From NCBI GenBank assembly GCA_946612055.1, contig CAMOEH010000115.1:1-17374 (forward strand): a stretch of DNA of 17,374 nucleotides. The letters run 5' to 3'. The position numbers and the translations under genes were made by a program. Below the pieces are notes generated by a model. That model was not told the DNA's origin and searched no databases. It saw only the letters and a program-made list of their open reading frames with translations. Within the stretch, counting starts at the first letter, position 1. The number at the start of each line of letters is the position of its first letter. This document shows, piece by piece, positions 7,432-16,300 of the stretch. This DNA comes from an uncultured Bacillota bacterium. Its GTDB lineage: Bacteria > Bacillota_I > Bacilli_A > RFN20 > CAG-826.

Positions 7432-7756
7432 AATTGCTGAAGAGTTCCTCCAAATCGTTATAGATTCCGGTGAATAGTCCTTTCACGTGGTTGAATTTTT
7501 TGTCGTAGTAGACCGATAGTTGGACGAGGCTATCTCCGCCATCGCTAGCGATCTGAACCGAGACTTCGTATTCGTTTCTTTTGGCGAAGATGTCGTTATA
7601 TTGTTCGTTGGCCTCCACTCCTTCATATCCGTTCCTTTTGAGATATCCGACAATCGAAGTGAAAACTTCATAAGTAGGCAGATGCACTTTTATCGGCGGG
7701 CATTTGCCTTTCTTAGAGCTAGGCTCAGATGTCGAATAATAACGGGAGAAGATCAT
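7424..7756 (-). CDS. Conserved-position small protein of unknown function inside the ABC transporter operon
   Basis: The 110-residue product is not recognised. It has no signal peptide or membrane segment and should be cytoplasmic. The first ~22 residues are polar and probably flexible (SEPSSKKGKCPPIK). After that a compact alpha/beta pattern is likely: helix ~28-42 (PTYEVFTSIVGYLKRNG), strands ~56-70 (IFAKRNEYEVSVQIA) and ~76-85 (SLVQLSVYYD), then a C-terminal helix ~96-108 (TGIYNDLEELFSN). The ATG overlaps the ATPase stop in ATGA (7753-7756) and its 3' end overlaps the permease start, so it is wedged between ATPase and permease with tightly coupled translation. No strong Shine-Dalgarno is visible. 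Both overlaps make it a real gene rather than a chance frame. A role linked to the transporter, such as regulating or assembling it, is inference from position only. Confidence 0.8.
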   Translation of the reverse strand: MIFSRYYSTSEPSSKKGKCPPIKVHLPTYEVFTSIVGYLKRNGYEGVEANEQYNDIFAKRNEYEVSVQIASDGGDSLVQLSVYYDKKFNHVKGLFTGIYNDLEELFSNYA

Positions 7757-9234
7757 AGTAGTTCAATGGCCTTTGTCGTTTCCTCGTCGAAGAAGAGAAC
7801 CTTATCCAAATCAAAACAATAGGCACGTGTATCCCCAATTTGGACGCGATGCTTCGCGGGTTCTTTGATCGTGATCTTTTGTTTGTCGATGCTGCCATAG
7901 ACGATCTTTTCATGTCCTAGAAGCTCGACGATATCGCATTGAACGTTGACGAGGTTGCTTGGCGTTTCGTTATTTTGATCGCCTTCTTCATAAATGTCTT
8001 CTGGGCGGATGCCTAAGACAAGGCGTTTGCTTAACCAAGAAGCCAAGCGATCCCTGCATTCTTGATTCAAAGTGATCTTGACGTTACTATCGCCATCGAC
8101 GATGAAATTCTTGCCATCGAAGGTTCCTTTAAGGAAATTCATCGAAGGGGAACCGATGAAGCCGCCAACGAACATATTGGCCGGATGGGAATAGACTTCT
8201 TCCGGGGTGCCGATTTGCTGGATATAGCCATCTTTCATGATGACGATACGGCTAGCCATCGTCATGGCTTCGGTCTGGTCGTGGGTAACATAGATCGTCG
8301 TCGCGCCAACCCGTTGATGGATTTTGATGATTTCACTTCGGGTTTGGACGCGTAGCTTAGCATCCAAATTGGATAAGGGCTCGTCCATCAAGAAGACCTT
8401 AGGATGACGGACAATCGCTCTTCCTAAGGCAACACGCTGCCTTTGTCCGCCCGATAAAGCGGCTGGCTTTCTCTTCAAATAAGGGATAAGCCCTAAAATT
8501 TCGGCCGCGGACATGACGCGATCAGCAATCTCTTTGTCGTTATAATGACGGAAAGCATACAAAGGAGTATCGTCCGTATTTTGGACTTGTTTGAGTTCCT
8601 CTTTCACTTCTTCGATGCGCTTCTCGTCGATGGGGTCGGCTTTTTCTAGTTTCTTTAGCTCTTCGGTCAACTCTTTCACTTTCTTTCGGTCGAAAGAGAG
8701 GACTTGGGTGGAGTATTGCTCTTCAAGCTCCACCAAAGCGACTTTGGCTTCGTTGCTTTTTTCGAACTTGAATTGTTTGATGCGATCTTTGCTGGCTTTC
8801 TCTGCCTTTAAAGCAAGTAATCCTTCGTTTAATTCTTTTTGCTTTTGATCGATGATCTCTTGCTTCTTGGCTTTGAATTCGGGGTTATCCGAATCAAGTT
8901 CAACCACAGGGCGATAGGTTTTCCTTAGTCTTAAAGCAAAGGCCATGTTCTCATAGACGCTCATATGGGGATATAGGGCGTAATTTTGGAAGACCATCGC
9001 GATATCGCGGTCTTTCGGAGCCATCGTGTTAACGCAGGTATCGTCAATCCAGATCTCGCCATCGGTGATTTCTTCAAACCCGGCAATCATCCTGAGGGTC
9101 GTCGATTTGCCACATCCAGAAGGGCCGACGAAAACGATGAATTCTTTATCAGCGACTTCCAAATCAAAATCAAAGACCGCCTGAACTCCGTTTGGGTAGA
9201 TTTTGTTTACTTTCTTTAGAGATAACGTGGACAT
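7753..9234 (-). CDS. Sugar ABC transporter ATP-binding protein, MalK/MsmK/UgpC-like, with long coiled-coil insertion
   Basis: The ATPase of the importer (493 residues against ~360-380 usual for MalK/MsmK). All motifs are intact: Walker A GPSGCGKST (37-45), Q-loop VFQNYALYPHMSV with Q83, signature LSGGQ (260-264), Walker B VFLMDEP (280-286), D-loop SNLD (288-291) and switch His318 in VTHD. Residues ~352-493 form the MalK-type C-terminal domain (FIGSPSMNF, then LGIRPEDI at 407-414), used for dimerisation and regulation. The extra length is a Lys/Glu-rich insertion at ~106-231, between the ENMAFALRLRK segment and NDKEIADRV, that is, in the helical subdomain that contacts the permeases. AGGAGG at 9239-9244 fixes the ATG at 9234. 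The gene ends in an ATGA overlap with the 110-residue gene. Having its own ATPase suggests a dedicated rather than shared energiser. Confidence 0.95.
   Translation of the reverse strand: MSTLSLKKVNKIYPNGVQAVFDFDLEVADKEFIVFVGPSGCGKSTTLRMIAGFEEITDGEIWIDDTCVNTMAPKDRDIAMVFQNYALYPHMSVYENMAFALRLRKTYRPVVELDSDNPEFKAKKQEIIDQKQKELNEGLLALKAEKASKDRIKQFKFEKSNEAKVALVELEEQYSTQVLSFDRKKVKELTEELKKLEKADPIDEKRIEEVKEELKQVQNTDDTPLYAFRHYNDKEIADRVMSAAEILGLIPYLKRKPAALSGGQRQRVALGRAIVRHPKVFLMDEPLSNLDAKLRVQTRSEIIKIHQRVGATTIYVTHDQTEAMTMASRIVIMKDGYIQQIGTPEEVYSHPANMFVGGFIGSPSMNFLKGTFDGKNFIVDGDSNVKITLNQECRDRLASWLSKRLVLGIRPEDIYEEGDQNNETPSNLVNVQCDIVELLGHEKIVYGSIDKQKITIKEPAKHRVQIGDTRAYCFDLDKVLFFDEETTKAIELL
8542..8919 (-). other. 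Coding segment for the ~126-residue charged coiled-coil insertion in the ABC ATPase
   Basis: The segment encodes residues ~106-231. It is dominated by Lys, Glu, Gln and Leu with heptad-like spacing, for example KKQEIIDQKQKELNEGLLAL (123-142) and KKVKELTEELKKLEKAD (184-200). Two long helices forming an antiparallel hairpin are plausible, with a turn around residues 173-183. It is in frame and flanked by normal MalK sequence, so it is not a chimera. Insertions at or near this place are known in Mollicutes UgpC/MalK-type ATPases (from memory). Limits are estimated by eye against MalK. Confidence 0.7.
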
Positions 9235-9238
9235 GTGA

Positions 9239-9244
9239 CCTCCT
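9239..9244 (-). promoter_or_regulatory. Ribosome-binding site of the ABC ATPase, overlapping the preceding stop codon
   Basis: The minus strand reads TGAGGAGGTCAC then ATG. The TGA ends the 653-residue lipoprotein and its A is the first base of AGGAGG. Spacing to the ATG at 9234 is four bases. It decides the ATPase start. Confidence 0.75.
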
Positions 9245-11205
9245 CATGCGTTCTTCCAAGACAAGATGTTGCCTTCGGTAGACCAATATTTTTCGTCAAA
9301 AGCGGAATAATCGTTGGTGGAATTTGCCATATCTTCGTAAGTCGAATAATGTTTGATGGTGCTTACGGGGCGATAGTCGTATTCTTTGGCATCAAGATCT
9401 GCATATCGCCTTGTGTCGCAATAATATTTGCGGTTAACCGTCATCGGGGTTTCCGAAACGAGGATGACGCTATTGTAGGAAGAATCGTTGAACCGGGTGC
9501 TTTGAGTCAAAACGGTCATCGCCCCATAATTTAATGGAGCGGATACGGAACCCGTGTATTCAAATAAGCAGCAATTCACGTTCGCGCTATCGGTAAAGCA
9601 AGCCGCGACCATCGCGTTATCTTGCGAAACCATGCTCGAAGCAGAATTGATGAAGACATTTTTCACCGTTGCTCCATAGACATAGGTTGCCAAGACGAAT
9701 TTATTATTCTTAGAGTTATTGGTGATTTTGGCATCGACGAAGGCCACGTTTTTTACTTCTGCCCTATTGCCAAGGATGAGGAATAGCCCGCCAAAAGGAG
9801 CTTCAAAATTACGGATGACGTGCCCTTGGCCGTCGAACGTGCCGACGAATCCGCAGGAAGGGGTAATCTCATTAGGACCTTTGCCGATCATTCTCGTATT
9901 GTCGCCATAAGAAACACCACTGCAATCAATATCGTTTGCAACGATGTAATAGCCGTCATTTTGGTATTTCTGGACTTTTTCGATATCGGCACCGAAATCA
10001 ATCTGGAAATCCTTTAGATCTTCGGCGCTGGTGATAACTTTTGCATAAGCTTTGAAGGTAACGACGCAAGCGGCTTTGCTATTGAATAAGACGATTTGTT
10101 GCTTCGCAAGGTTATGGGATTGGATGCCAAGGACTTTCCCGCCTTGGACCTGGTATTCGACGCTTCCATCAACCGATGCGGCCTTTAAAATGGTTTCATC
10201 GCCAGGGAAATAATCGAAGATGTCAGAAGGGAATTCACCAATCGAGGCATCGATGATCAAGTCTTCGTCGATATATTCATCGATATAGACATAATTGACC
10301 ATGATCGGGATTTCTTTGCTATAGCTACCATAGGTAAGAAGCAATGATGCCCTACCCATTTTCGCGGAAGAAATTGTGTGCGAGGAAGAATCGTAATTTA
10401 CGACACCTTCCGTATCGACAACCGTCATCTCTACTTGATCAGAAAGATCTTCGCCATTGACGTTTAATCCAATCAAAGGAGTGAATTCCGTGCGATAGGT
10501 TTGCTCTTTATATTGTTCAAACGTATAGAGGCGGATTTCGGCATATTCCCTGCCCTCTTCGTTTTTCTCTTTCAAGGTGAAGATAACGGATTCTTTGATT
10601 TCGATGAAAATCGGATAGACGTGTAACTCATTTCCGCGGAAAGAAGCATTGATTTTTAGATTCAAGGTTCCTTGCTTGGTCGGGATAAAAGTATCGCCTT
10701 CCATTCTGCCTTCGCCCGTGATGGATTCGATAGAGTAAGTAAGGCTTTCGGGTTCGAAGAAGGCATTGCCAAATCTTACTTTCGAATCGAAGGTGAACGG
10801 GGTTTGGGTATCCAAAGATAGATGATGGTCTTCGATGCCTTCAACAACAAGAGCAGGCACCAAATCATTTAAGGAGACGAGGAAGTCGCATTTCGCATTC
10901 GCGTTTCCCTTGCTTACATCAACCCAAGCAGATCCCTCCGCGATAGCCGTGACGACCCCTTCTTCATCCACCGTAATAACGGAAGGGTCGCTTGAAGTGA
11001 AAATCACGTCGTAATCTTGATCCAAATCTTCATAAGCGACGGTCAAATAGAAGGTATCCCCAATTCCTAAAGCAACCGAGGTGGAATTCAAAACGATGCG
11101 GTTAGTTTTCTCCACTTCTGAAGAAGTCGTTCCGCTTTGGCCGCAGCTAAATAAAGAGAACGAAGCCAAGGCCAAGATAGAAGATATCAAAGGCAATTTT
11201 CTCAT
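9244..11205 (-). CDS. Surface lipoprotein with bacterial Ig-like (Big_2) domain and GLUG-like beta-helix
   Basis: The 653-residue product has a lipoprotein signal (hydrophobic core ~5-17, lipobox LFSC with Cys21), followed by a Ser/Thr-rich tether. The Phe at -2 of the lipobox is less usual. Residues ~35-110 form a Big_2-type domain (RIVLNSTSVALGIGD, then VIFTSSDPSVITVDEEGVVTA). Residues ~115-390 are probably further beta-sandwiches. Residues ~391-600 carry the pattern of GLUG/beta-helix proteins: SAEDLKDF, then DGYYIVANDIDCSG, FVGTFDGQGHVIRNF, GGLFLILGNRAEVKNVAFVDA and KNVFINSASS. It ends in YWSTEGNILSWKNA, which resembles the end of other GLUG proteins. No catalytic motif is seen. It is likely displayed on the membrane outer face to bind glycans or the cell surface. 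AGGAGG at 11211-11216 supports the start, and the downstream ATPase begins 9 bases after the stop. Confidence 0.85.
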   Translation of the reverse strand: MRKLPLISSILALASFSLFSCGQSGTTSSEVEKTNRIVLNSTSVALGIGDTFYLTVAYEDLDQDYDVIFTSSDPSVITVDEEGVVTAIAEGSAWVDVSKGNANAKCDFLVSLNDLVPALVVEGIEDHHLSLDTQTPFTFDSKVRFGNAFFEPESLTYSIESITGEGRMEGDTFIPTKQGTLNLKINASFRGNELHVYPIFIEIKESVIFTLKEKNEEGREYAEIRLYTFEQYKEQTYRTEFTPLIGLNVNGEDLSDQVEMTVVDTEGVVNYDSSSHTISSAKMGRASLLLTYGSYSKEIPIMVNYVYIDEYIDEDLIIDASIGEFPSDIFDYFPGDETILKAASVDGSVEYQVQGGKVLGIQSHNLAKQQIVLFNSKAACVVTFKAYAKVITSAEDLKDFQIDFGADIEKVQKYQNDGYYIVANDIDCSGVSYGDNTRMIGKGPNEITPSCGFVGTFDGQGHVIRNFEAPFGGLFLILGNRAEVKNVAFVDAKITNNSKNNKFVLATYVYGATVKNVFINSASSMVSQDNAMVAACFTDSANVNCCLFEYTGSVSAPLNYGAMTVLTQSTRFNDSSYNSVILVSETPMTVNRKYYCDTRRYADLDAKEYDYRPVSTIKHYSTYEDMANSTNDYSAFDEKYWSTEGNILSWKNA

Positions 11206-11210
11206 ATCGT

Positions 11211-11216
11211 CCTCCT
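11211..11216 (-). promoter_or_regulatory. Ribosome-binding site of the 653-residue lipoprotein, overlapping the preceding stop codon
   Basis: The minus strand reads TAGGAGGACGAT then ATG. The TAG ending the DUF4838-type gene contributes its last two bases to AGGAGG, five bases before the ATG at 11205. This suggests translational coupling of the two lipoprotein genes. Confidence 0.75.
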
Positions 11217-13368
11217 ATGCATAGACCTCAGGCAATTCGGCAACGGAGCTTCCTCCGGCTTCGCGGGTCATCATCCCTTCTAAGCGGAGGGCATAGATGT
11301 CTTCTTTTAGCCTGGTCGCTAGTTCGACGCATTCTTGATACGTCAAATCAATCTCGCCATATAAAGATAGTTTCGCGTATAAGGGGAAGAAGCCCTCGGC
11401 TTCAATGTTGTATTTGATGATTCTCTTTTCTTCGTCACTTAAAGAAGAGGCAGCATTAACTTCCTGTGCTCTGTCAATCTGCTCGATCAAACTATTTAAA
11501 CCGGCAAGAGAATGGTAATCTCTCTTGCTGATGCCGTTATAAATGCTTCGATTATTGATGAGCGTGTCGCCGTATTTTTCCAAAATCTTGGAATTGTAGG
11601 CACGCAGCAAACCAAAATAATCCCACATCTGTTGATAGGCTTTGCCATACATCGCTTTGAAATAACGGTCCATCAACGTCGTTTGATCTAACGTCGAGTC
11701 CCAAGACAATTTGGAGTTGAGATAGACCTTCAAATTATTGAAGTTGGTGCCCGTTAATCCACTAGCGGAGGTATCTTGCCCCTGGGCAAAGAACATCTTT
11801 AGCCCTTTGGAAGAGATGTAGTTATACATCGGCTGGTTGTAGAAAGAGAACGAATCGAAGAAATAAGGATAGTTGGTGAAGTTCGTTTGATAAAGCCATA
11901 AATAGGTGGAATCGGTGAGGCATCCCCAAGAATCGATCGTCTCTTTGATTCCCATGTTGGAATTGACTCCGGCATTATGGATGGGGTTGTTGAAGAAATC
12001 GAATTGGAAATCACCACGATCGATGATGGCGAGATAAACGCCGGTATTCTTCTCCAAAACTACCGAAGGATCACTTGGAGTATAGACGAGTTGGTCGCCG
12101 GTTCCTTCAATTTTGACTGGCGCATCAACAAATGCGTTATAAGCGAAATAGATGATTTGGAAGTTTTCGCGGTAATAGGCTTTGTTTTCTGGTAGCTTTT
12201 GCCAAGCATCTACTCTTTTGGCCACTTCATTCACGAATTGGATGAGGGCGGCGCTTGAAGCACCATATTGTTGTTCATGCGCGGTGCAATGGGGACAATT
12301 GCAGGTATTGTGGTTATCTTCCATCGTGAAGGTCATGACATTCATGTGCGGATAGGCAGCTGGGGTGAAATGGACCATCGAATTCTTGATCTTGCGGAAT
12401 ACAAGATCCACGAGGGCCTCGTATTCTTCCGCGTTTCCATGGGCCGTATAGCAAAGCTGCGGAGCGATGGACGTCGATAAATCGGAGAACCAGGAAGGAT
12501 GAGATCCGCCATAGACGCTAAAAGGAACGTAGGTATCCGTGTTGGTGGATAGTTTGCTGGGCGAACCATAATCATCGAGGTCGCGGTAAACCGGCATGAA
12601 GTAGAAGCCTCTGCCTTTGGAAGTGCGCATACGGTAGCCGTAATTGCTTTGATCGTAATTGCCATTCCCCGGGATCAAGAAGCCATAATTCTGAGCGCGA
12701 TGCCTAACATCGGGAATGTCGGTTACATCGAAATAATACAAAACGAGGTTTTTGACGTTACGGTCAATCTCATAGACATCGGGAGAATATTGCTCGTAAT
12801 GAAAATAGATGTGCATGAAATCATAAACGGAATTGAGGGTGCCATAATCGCTTCCGCCGACGATGAAGATGGTGTTGTTCTTCGTGACGATGCGGCATCC
12901 ATCATCGGTTAATTCATTCAAATCGATTTCTAGGCCAGAGGTTTTTAAGAGGTTCGTTTGACCTAAAGAGATGTACGTGTCGTTTGAATTGAAGGAAAGC
13001 CCTTTGTCGGTAACGGCGGAAATGGTAATGCCTGTGGCCTGCTTAAAGAAATGGACGAATTCTTCTCGAGCAAGCGAAATCTGATTCGAGGCGGTCTCAG
13101 GGACAACCAATTTGTAGTTGGTTTTGCCATCGCGGACAAACGCCTTTCCTGATTTCGTGTAATGGAAATCGTGCTTTCCTTGGAAATAAGTCGTTTCGGG
13201 ATCGACATGGATATCTTCATATCCGGTGGTAACGACGCCATTTTCATCAATGTGGACGTGTTGATAATCGTCGCTAGAAATCGAAACCTTGCCTTTGCCA
13301 CAGCTAGAAAGGATGCAAATTAGGGCCAAGAAGGAGCCGAATCGTTTCCATAAATTAGATCGTTTCAT
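11215..13368 (-). CDS. DUF4838-domain surface lipoprotein with GH20/GH67-like N-terminal domain
   Basis: The 717-residue product has a lipoprotein signal with lipobox LSSC (Cys23). Residues ~84-205 match the alpha/beta domain that precedes the barrel in alpha-glucuronidases and hexosaminidases: KLVVPETASNQISLAREEFV, then KQATGITI, TYISLGQTN, DDGCRIVTKNNTIFIVGG and LNSVYDFMHIYFHYEQYSPD. Residues ~215-530 match the DUF4838 barrel-like region. Its hallmark is at 345-361 (MTFTMEDNHNTCNCPHC): an acidic E350-D351 pair and Cys356/358/361, then SAALIQFVNEVAKRV. Trp/Tyr-rich TYLWLYQTNF follows at 488-497. The helical C-terminus (~555-700) fits the family. DUF4838 proteins sit in polysaccharide-use loci and are suspected glycosidases, but no activity is settled as far as I know. 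E350 is a candidate catalytic residue by inference. AGGAGG at 13377-13382 supports the start. Confidence 0.85.
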   Translation of the reverse strand: MKRSNLWKRFGSFLALICILSSCGKGKVSISSDDYQHVHIDENGVVTTGYEDIHVDPETTYFQGKHDFHYTKSGKAFVRDGKTNYKLVVPETASNQISLAREEFVHFFKQATGITISAVTDKGLSFNSNDTYISLGQTNLLKTSGLEIDLNELTDDGCRIVTKNNTIFIVGGSDYGTLNSVYDFMHIYFHYEQYSPDVYEIDRNVKNLVLYYFDVTDIPDVRHRAQNYGFLIPGNGNYDQSNYGYRMRTSKGRGFYFMPVYRDLDDYGSPSKLSTNTDTYVPFSVYGGSHPSWFSDLSTSIAPQLCYTAHGNAEEYEALVDLVFRKIKNSMVHFTPAAYPHMNVMTFTMEDNHNTCNCPHCTAHEQQYGASSAALIQFVNEVAKRVDAWQKLPENKAYYRENFQIIYFAYNAFVDAPVKIEGTGDQLVYTPSDPSVVLEKNTGVYLAIIDRGDFQFDFFNNPIHNAGVNSNMGIKETIDSWGCLTDSTYLWLYQTNFTNYPYFFDSFSFYNQPMYNYISSKGLKMFFAQGQDTSASGLTGTNFNNLKVYLNSKLSWDSTLDQTTLMDRYFKAMYGKAYQQMWDYFGLLRAYNSKILEKYGDTLINNRSIYNGISKRDYHSLAGLNSLIEQIDRAQEVNAASSLSDEEKRIIKYNIEAEGFFPLYAKLSLYGEIDLTYQECVELATRLKEDIYALRLEGMMTREAGGSSVAELPEVYA

Positions 13369-13376
13369 CTTTCCTT

Positions 13377-13382
13377 CCTCCT
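13377..13382 (-). promoter_or_regulatory. Ribosome-binding site of the DUF4838-type lipoprotein
   Basis: AGGAGG on the minus strand lies directly after the TAA of the 1075-residue gene and 8 bases before the ATG at 13368, confirming that start. This 14-base spacer has no room for a promoter, so the gene is read through from upstream. Confidence 0.75.
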
Positions 13383-16300
13383 TTATTTCACCCTAACCGT
13401 GTAGTAGGTCATCGCTAAATTACCGGTAGAATCCATCGCGCAATAATAGATGCGGTAATCGCCTGTTTTTTCTAAAGCGAGCTTTTTGCCGCTTAATTTG
13501 GAATAGAGGAAATCAGGATCAAGGACATAGATAGAAACCTCGACGTTCTTATCGTAATTGTCGCTGACTTGATATCCTTTGATCTTGTGCTCGCTATGCA
13601 AAAAAGCTAAGACGACCGTTGAAGTATCAAAGCCATCATCAAGAGAAATCGTTGGGGCGAGATTATCCGTGCAATAGACCATCCTTAGCCCGTTGAGTCC
13701 CGAATTGTTCCCGGCTTGGTCTTTGTACGTGTAATAGATCTCATAGACACCTGGCTTATCCAAAGCGAAGGAATGGAATTGGGTGATGTCTTGCTCGCCA
13801 TCTAAAGCAACGTTTGCCGTGCTATAAACGGTTTGCCCACCTTCAAAATCATCATTCTCATAATAGGTGACCGTGAAGAAATAATTGCCTTCGAAATAAG
13901 GAGAAAGCGTATCGGCCGGATAGAAGAAATCCAAATCGATAGAAGAGCCTAACGAATGGTTGCCTTCAATATGAGGAGCGTTAACTGTTGGCGCGGTGCT
14001 ATCGCCAGAAGAAGAGTTCATGGTCTGGCCATTGATGTTTCTTAAAGCAAGTAGAGACGGCCCTTTGATGTTAACGAACTCAAATGAGAGGTAGAAGCGG
14101 TCCATGGGGAATGGATTGGATAAAGAGACGGCATTATCAAAGGAATCCGAGAGAATTCCTCTCATGGGATCATAGGATAAGGTATAGGAGGCCGGACTGA
14201 CGTTATAGGCGATTTCGTTATTGAAATTGATCTCGATTGCCTTGCCGTCGGTTTTCCCAGCAAAAGTGATGACATATTGATTGGTCTCGTCTTCAAAATC
14301 GGTCAAGACGACGTTAAGGCGAGAAGCGGTCAAATTGCTGCTACCAAGATCGAAAGTCAAAAGGAGATTGGAGAAATTTAACGGGTTGATGAATGTGGTT
14401 TTGCCACCTTCATTCGTCTGCGGGGAGAATAGCAAGAATGAAGGAGTAGCTTCGACATTCACATTCTCATTATCGAAATAGAGTTGCTTATCTAATTTTC
14501 CTTTGAAAGCAACGTCTTTCACTGGGATGACGTCGGAGGTGTAGATGATTTTGCCAGAGTTTCGATATTCGAATTGAACCGAAGAGGAGGCAGACGTGAC
14601 GAAGTTTTTGATGTTGATCTTCTTATTGAAGCCAGCCCCGTCTTCGTTAACGTAGACTTCCGGTTCTACGTATTCGAGATCTTTAGAATTCGTTTTCACC
14701 GCATCGGCATACTCCAACGTATAGGCTGCGTCTTTGATGAAATATTTCGGAAGCGAGACATCTTCGAGATAGATGTTGTCTGAAGTCGTTGCGTCCAAGA
14801 AATAGGAATAACGATAGGAAGAGATGCCATCGTTATAATCGTAGACGATCTCGTATTTCCCGACTTTCTTCACAAAGAATTCCCAAGTCGAAGTATTGAT
14901 GTTGGTAACCGAACCATCTTCAAAGATAGCTTGGCAAGAAATGGAAAGCTCGTTGTTATAAACGGTAGTAACCGGGGTAGGCAAAGTAATCTTCTGCCCC
15001 GCTTCTACGGTTTTGATTTCTTGGACTTCGAAATCAATCGATTTGTTGGATTTGGTCGTGATGGCATAAAGCTCCACTTCTTTTGTTCCAACGTTTCCAA
15101 ACGCGTCTTTTGCCGTATAGACGACGGTATATTTCCCCGATTTGGCCGGGGTGAAGGTGTTGTCGACGACGCTGACTTGATGTTGCTGAGCGTTGCCGTA
15201 TTCGTAATAAACCTGGGTGGTCAAATCGCCTTTGAAGTTATAGTCGATCACCTTAGGTGTGAAGAGATGGAAAGGATCGTTGACCGCGATATTGAAACGG
15301 TTGTTATCGTTATCAAGCAAAATCGTTGGGGCTAAATTATCTTCCACTTTGTCGCTACCCAAATTATCGACCCCGTATATCGATTCAATATCGATCGTCG
15401 CGGTTTTATCCGCGTATTCGGTAGCATAAACGGAGATGAATACTTCTCCCGTGGTAAAGCCAGGGAAGAGGTTATCGTTATGCAAAATCGGCTCATCCAG
15501 ATCGTTGATCCAAAAATTATTGACGTGCTTGATATAGAGCTTCATCGATTTGTAGTCGTAGAAAATCGAATAGCCATAATCGTCCGCGTTGGAAATGTCG
15601 GCCGTAGAGGCCAAATCAAAGGTCGTGCCGATGGCTGACGTATAGGGACCATCATCGCGATATCGCCGTTCTTTGATTGTGCCGGATGCGGTATTCAAGT
15701 TGATACCAAAGCCATTGAGAGATTGGCCAATCCATTCACGATAGGAAACGCCATCAATGGTGACAAGCCTAGCAGCAGAACGCACATCAGAAGCCGGTTC
15801 AATGCCAACTTTGTTCTGATTGGAAGCGCCAGCAACGGCATATTGCTGCTGACGGTTATTGCTTTGGTTGGCCGTGCGGTAATAAATATAGGTCTCGAAA
15901 TAAATCGACGGATCATAAGCATCGGTTACCCTAACCACCGAGCAATTGGCATCTAGAGGAAGAGGACGAGGCTTATTGACATCATCGTATTCATAGATGA
16001 CGCCTGGGGTCATGTCTTTCCCTGCGTTAGCGGGATTAGCGCGAAGAGAATAGGCGTGTGGATGATAAACGATTAATGGCTTATCCAAGGTGGCGTCAGA
16101 AATGTCCACGGGTTGCGCGAAGGTGAACATATCGTTTTCGGCCAAAGAGACGGTGATGCCTGGCGTGGTTTCATATTTCGTCGGAATGGCAGAAACATAT
16201 TGGGCATAGGAAGAGCTATTTGACATCGAGTAAGCTTCATTGAAGACTTTGAAGAAATAGGATGTGCTGATTTCCGTTGCCCCTTCTTTATAGAAGAAGC

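Noticed and set aside
7753..9234. ATPase insertion as a frameshift or assembly chimera
   Set aside because: The frame is continuous, both flanks match MalK in the right order, and codon style is unchanged across the insertion.
14931..15335. Open frame of 134 codons on the + strand opposite the 1075-residue gene
   Set aside because: Same reasoning: antisense to Ig-like repeats, composition biased, no supporting start signal.
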